Shown: positions 6,214 to 7,933 of the stretch, in pieces
Layout of the letters: each line of letters opens with the position of its first letter
Position numbering within the stretch: position 1 is the first letter of the stretch
Assembly (NCBI GenBank): GCA_026982025.1
Contig: JALSHX010000274.1
Span: forward strand, 1-7,933
Length of the DNA stretch: 7,933 bases
Source: Aquificaceae bacterium
GTDB lineage: Bacteria; Aquificota; Aquificia; Aquificales; Aquificaceae
Reading direction: 5' to 3'
Notes under the pieces: model-generated
Databases searched by the model: none
The model's input: only the letters and a program-made list of their open reading frames with translations
Told to the model about the DNA's origin: nothing
Program-made: the position numbers and the translations under genes

Positions 6214-6933
6214 TTAACCCAACAATTTTTTTTGCTTCTGCACCTCTTTTCTCCTGTCCCGACCTATGATGTAAATGACTCTGTTCATGTGAAGAATTCT
6301 GGAAACGGTACCGGGATCGAGCCTCTCTGATAGGTAAACCCTTATTCCCCGATCCTCACTCCGCTCGTTTTCTCCTGCCTCAAGGGGAAAGTTGGTGGTA
6401 ATTATGGTGCTCTTTAGGTTGTTGTAGCGAAAGGAAATAATGTAAGAAATTACCTCTCTCTGCCAGTCGGAAAGCCTCTCGCTTCCGAGGTCATCAAGGA
6501 CTATCAGAGGGATGTTGAGTATCTTTTTTATTGCTCTGTTGATTTTTCTCTCTTCAATGAGGGATTTGAGGCGATAAATGAGGTCTTTAGTATCAAAGAA
6601 AGCACCCTTCACTCCCTTCTTCCTGTATATTTCTTTGAGAATTCCCACTGCAAGGTGGGTTTTTCCCACTCCGGGAGGACCTACGAGGGTCAGACCCGCT
6701 CCATTCTCTGGATTGAACTCCGCGGAGAAGATTTTGGCTTCCTTAAGGGCATCAGCCTCGGAGCTATTTCCTTCGTCGCAAGAGTAATTTTCAAATTCTA
6801 CTCCCCAGAACCTTTTGGGAATCAGGAGGGTTGCGTTAATGTCCTGACTGTTGAACCGGCAATGGCAAAGCTCAACCTTCCCGTCTTCCTTCTTTAAAAA
6901 ACCTGTCCCCCCGCAGAGTTCACAGCCTCCCAT
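6214..6933 (-). CDS. DnaC/IstB-like AAA+ ATPase, probable replicative helicase loader, with N-terminal Cys cluster
   Basis: This 239-residue protein resembles DnaC/DnaI helicase loaders. C4-x2-C7 and C23-x-C25 near the N-terminus form a likely zinc-binding cluster, as in other loaders with Cys-rich N-termini. The AAA+ core has Walker A GPPGVGKT at 85-92, Walker B LIVLDDLG at 143-150, a sensor-1 strand TIITTNFP at 176-183, and an arginine-finger region GTVSRILHM at 208-216. Such ATPases bind DnaB and help load it on single-stranded DNA in the cytoplasm. The ATG at 6933 overlaps the pgsA stop by 1 nt (TGATG) and has no strong Shine-Dalgarno, so it is probably translated by coupling. The IstB transposition helper of IS21 shares the core, but no transposase or inverted repeats are nearby and the Cys cluster favours a loader. 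The symbol dnaC is plausible; I leave it blank because orthology is unproven. Confidence 0.88.
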   Translation of the reverse strand: MGGCELCGGTGFLKKEDGKVELCHCRFNSQDINATLLIPKRFWGVEFENYSCDEGNSSEADALKEAKIFSAEFNPENGAGLTLVGPPGVGKTHLAVGILKEIYRKKGVKGAFFDTKDLIYRLKSLIEERKINRAIKKILNIPLIVLDDLGSERLSDWQREVISYIISFRYNNLKSTIITTNFPLEAGENERSEDRGIRVYLSERLDPGTVSRILHMNRVIYIIGRDRRKEVQKQKKLLG

Positions 6934-7442
6934 CAGTGATAGTTTAAACCCGATGTTGACCTTAAATAAACCCTTATGTAGTCATAAAGGCTTATATAGG
7001 CAAGGGCAACGGATGCCCAGAGAAGGGCGGTTCCGATCCAGAACCCGGAAAGGATTAGAAGAACGGAGGTAAACTCAAGAAAGGTTTTTGCCTTTCCCAG
7101 AACAGATGCTGATATAACCACCCCCTGCTGAACGGCAAGGCTTCGCATAAAGGAGATGGATAGCTCCCTAACGAGGAGCAGGATAACCGGAAGTGCCTTG
7201 ACCATCTGAACTTCAATCATTGCGGTGAGGGCGGAAAGGACGAGGACTTTGTCCGCAAGGGGATCAAGAAGCTTTCCCAAGGTGCCCTCCTCACCCCTTT
7301 CCCTTGCGACCTTACCGTCAATCAGGTCGGAAAGAGCACCTGCAAGGAAGAGCACAATAGCCATAGCCGTCTGGTCCATAAGGATAGCGCCTACGACGGG
7401 AAGGGCTATAATGATTCTGAAAAAGCTCAGGTAGTTCGCCAT
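6933..7442 (-). CDS. pgsA: CDP-diacylglycerol--glycerol-3-phosphate 3-phosphatidyltransferase
   Basis: This 169-residue inner-membrane enzyme transfers the phosphatidyl group of CDP-diacylglycerol to glycerol-3-phosphate, the committed step to phosphatidylglycerol. The CDP-alcohol phosphotransferase motif is complete: D39-x2-D42-G43-x2-A46-R47-x8-G56-x3-D60-x3-D64. Hydrophobic helices lie on both sides (about 8-36, 66-90 and 122-155), and VREL at 91-94 is a further family feature. The open frame extends back to 7523, but the family N-terminus (NxLxxxRI) begins at ATG 7442 as MANYLSFFRI, and a good promoter lies within the extension, so I use 7442. Other family members such as phosphatidylserine or cardiolipin synthases share the motif; length and N-terminus fit PgsA best. 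It heads the five-gene operon and diverges from the AtpR-like gene across 19 bases. Confidence 0.93.
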   Translation of the reverse strand: MANYLSFFRIIIALPVVGAILMDQTAMAIVLFLAGALSDLIDGKVARERGEEGTLGKLLDPLADKVLVLSALTAMIEVQMVKALPVILLLVRELSISFMRSLAVQQGVVISASVLGKAKTFLEFTSVLLILSGFWIGTALLWASVALAYISLYDYIRVYLRSTSGLNYH

Positions 7443-7447
7443 ACACT

Positions 7448-7453
7448 TAGAAT
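7448..7453 (+). promoter_or_regulatory. Possible -10 element of the AtpR-like gene
   Basis: TAGAAT matches the -10 consensus at five of six bases and ends 8 bases before the ATG at 7462, predicting a start near 7460 and a 2-base leader. No good -35 is visible at the usual spacing. It overlaps the pgsA -10 on the opposite strand. Confidence 0.35.
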
Positions 7454-7480
7454 TATAAGCCATGGAGCTTGTTCTGTCAT
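7452..7480 (-). promoter_or_regulatory. Promoter of pgsA and the downstream operon
   Basis: On the minus strand ATGACA (7480-7475), a 17-base spacer and a perfect TATAAT (7457-7452) form a near-consensus housekeeping promoter. The predicted start is near 7445, about 3 bases before the pgsA ATG at 7442, so the mRNA would be almost leaderless. The -35 lies inside the coding sequence of the divergent AtpR-like gene. Confidence 0.65.
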
Positions 7481-7716
7481 TTGCTCTGGGAGTTCTTTCG
7501 GGGCTCATATACAGCGAGCACATATACAGGCAGGCATCAATATTTCCCTCCCGAAGTCTCCTGTACTCTTTCTGGATTAGGATTTTAATCCTATTTATTC
7601 TGATGGCCTTCGTAGCAATTGCGGGAGGTCTTTATCACCTCCTTTCCTTTTCCGCCGGAAATCTGATGGGAAGAGCTTTTCACATTGCCCTGAGGCTGCG
7701 CCTGACTGTAAGATAA
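7462..7716 (+). CDS. AtpR/AtpI-like small membrane protein
   Basis: This 84-residue protein has three predicted membrane segments (about 3-18, 36-58 and 60-78). The pattern resembles the AtpR subunit of N-type ATPases and the related AtpI (subunit I): a small-residue first helix LGVLSGLIY at 9-17, an Arg embedded in helix two (FWIRILILF at 37-45), a GG pair before the loop (55-56), and a third helix GNLMGRAFHIALRLR with intramembrane-side arginines. AtpR/AtpI proteins are accessory factors for assembly of the c-ring or its ion supply and usually sit just before the subunit a gene. The family match is by pattern, not a diagnostic motif. The gene diverges from pgsA and has no Shine-Dalgarno at ATG 7462. 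The next gene begins 5 bases after its stop, so they are probably co-transcribed, but what is visible of that product is not clearly subunit a. Confidence 0.65.
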   Translation: MELVLSFALGVLSGLIYSEHIYRQASIFPSRSLLYSFWIRILILFILMAFVAIAGGLYHLLSFSAGNLMGRAFHIALRLRLTVR

Positions 7717-7721
7717 ATAAA

Positions 7722-7933
7722 GTGGAAGCCCTGAATAACATAGCGGTCCTATTTAACGAACCCCTTGTCCAGTTTTTTATTTGGGTAGCTGTTCTTTACA
7801 TTATAGGGAGTGTTTTCGTTGACAGGAGGCTCGCCTTCTGGATCGGGATCGTAAGCGCCTCTTTCTTCTGGATCAAAACGAAGGAGCTTTCGGTTGCTCT
7901 CAAAGGATGGGCAATAGTCCTTTCGGTTATCAT
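7722..7933 (+). CDS. Hypothetical membrane protein, C-terminus cut by window edge
   Basis: The frame starts at a GTG (VEALNNIAVLF) and stays open to the window end, giving 70 residues. Hydrophobic segments at about 17-34, 38-49 and 60-70 are separated by short charged stretches (VDRRL, KTKEL). I do not recognise the family. The position after an AtpR-like gene would suggest ATP synthase subunit a, and the first helix after FNEPLVQFF is compatible with it. However, the amphipathic segment with conserved Pro, Gln and Glu that normally follows the first helix is not seen. The GTG lies 5 bases after the preceding stop and has no Shine-Dalgarno. No ATG was seen upstream in this frame as far as about 7662, so GTG is the best start, perhaps by coupling. 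Confidence 0.6.
   Translation, partial: MEALNNIAVLFNEPLVQFFIWVAVLYIIGSVFVDRRLAFWIGIVSASFFWIKTKELSVALKGWAIVLSVI

Noticed and set aside
6214..6933. IstB-type transposition helper of an IS21-like element
   Set aside because: There is no transposase gene or terminal inverted repeat, the gene is embedded in a housekeeping operon, and its N-terminal Cys cluster fits a helicase loader better.
7443..7523. Upstream extension of the pgsA frame to 7523 (27 extra residues)
   Set aside because: The extra residues are polar and unlike the family, they contain the near-consensus promoter, and they overlap the divergent AtpR-like gene. The family N-terminus begins at 7442.
7722..7933. ATP synthase subunit a (atpB)
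   Set aside because: Context suggests it, but the visible 70 residues lack the conserved segment expected after the first helix, so the name is not supported.

Overview
The window most likely comes from the chromosome of a thermophilic, deep-branching Gram-negative bacterium (Aquificota, Thermosulfidibacter or a similar lineage). This is an inference from three things. A POTRA-rich outer-membrane assembly protein implies two membranes. AGG/AGA arginine codons and Lys/Glu-rich proteins dominate. Genes are packed with gaps of 20 bases or less, or overlap. The exact taxon cannot be fixed by eye.

Layout. On the minus strand, 1-1500 holds the N-terminal 500 residues of a BamA/Omp85-type protein with about six POTRA repeats; its barrel lies outside the window. 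Diverging from it across only 20 bases is purB (1521-2822, plus). From 7442 down to 2819 runs a tight five-gene minus-strand cluster: pgsA, a DnaC-like helicase loader, pmbA/tldE, a two-TM membrane protein, and a protein with two degenerate receiver domains joined by long Pro/Glu/Ala linkers. Gaps inside this cluster run from a 1-nt overlap to 10 nt, so it is probably one operon. Its last gene collides with purB tail to tail, the stop codons overlapping. Diverging from pgsA across 19 bases is a plus-strand pair: a small AtpR/AtpI-like membrane protein and a membrane protein cut by the window end.

Functionally, most of the content is housekeeping: outer-membrane assembly, purine synthesis, phosphatidylglycerol synthesis, replication helicase loading and a peptidase-family protein. 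The novelty is at the distal end of the operon. There, a TM-sensor-TM protein without a kinase is followed immediately by a tandem pseudo-receiver protein that has lost most of the phosphotransfer residues but keeps a distinctive set of motifs in both copies. It may be an undescribed signalling or scaffolding pair.

A second theme is start-site architecture. All four genes at the two divergent junctions have a -10-like hexamer only 5-9 bases before the start codon and no Shine-Dalgarno sequence, whereas the distal operon genes have good Shine-Dalgarno sequences. This points to leaderless mRNAs from back-to-back promoters. No RNA genes, mobile elements or CRISPR arrays were seen, and no gene-free stretch exceeds about 20 bases.
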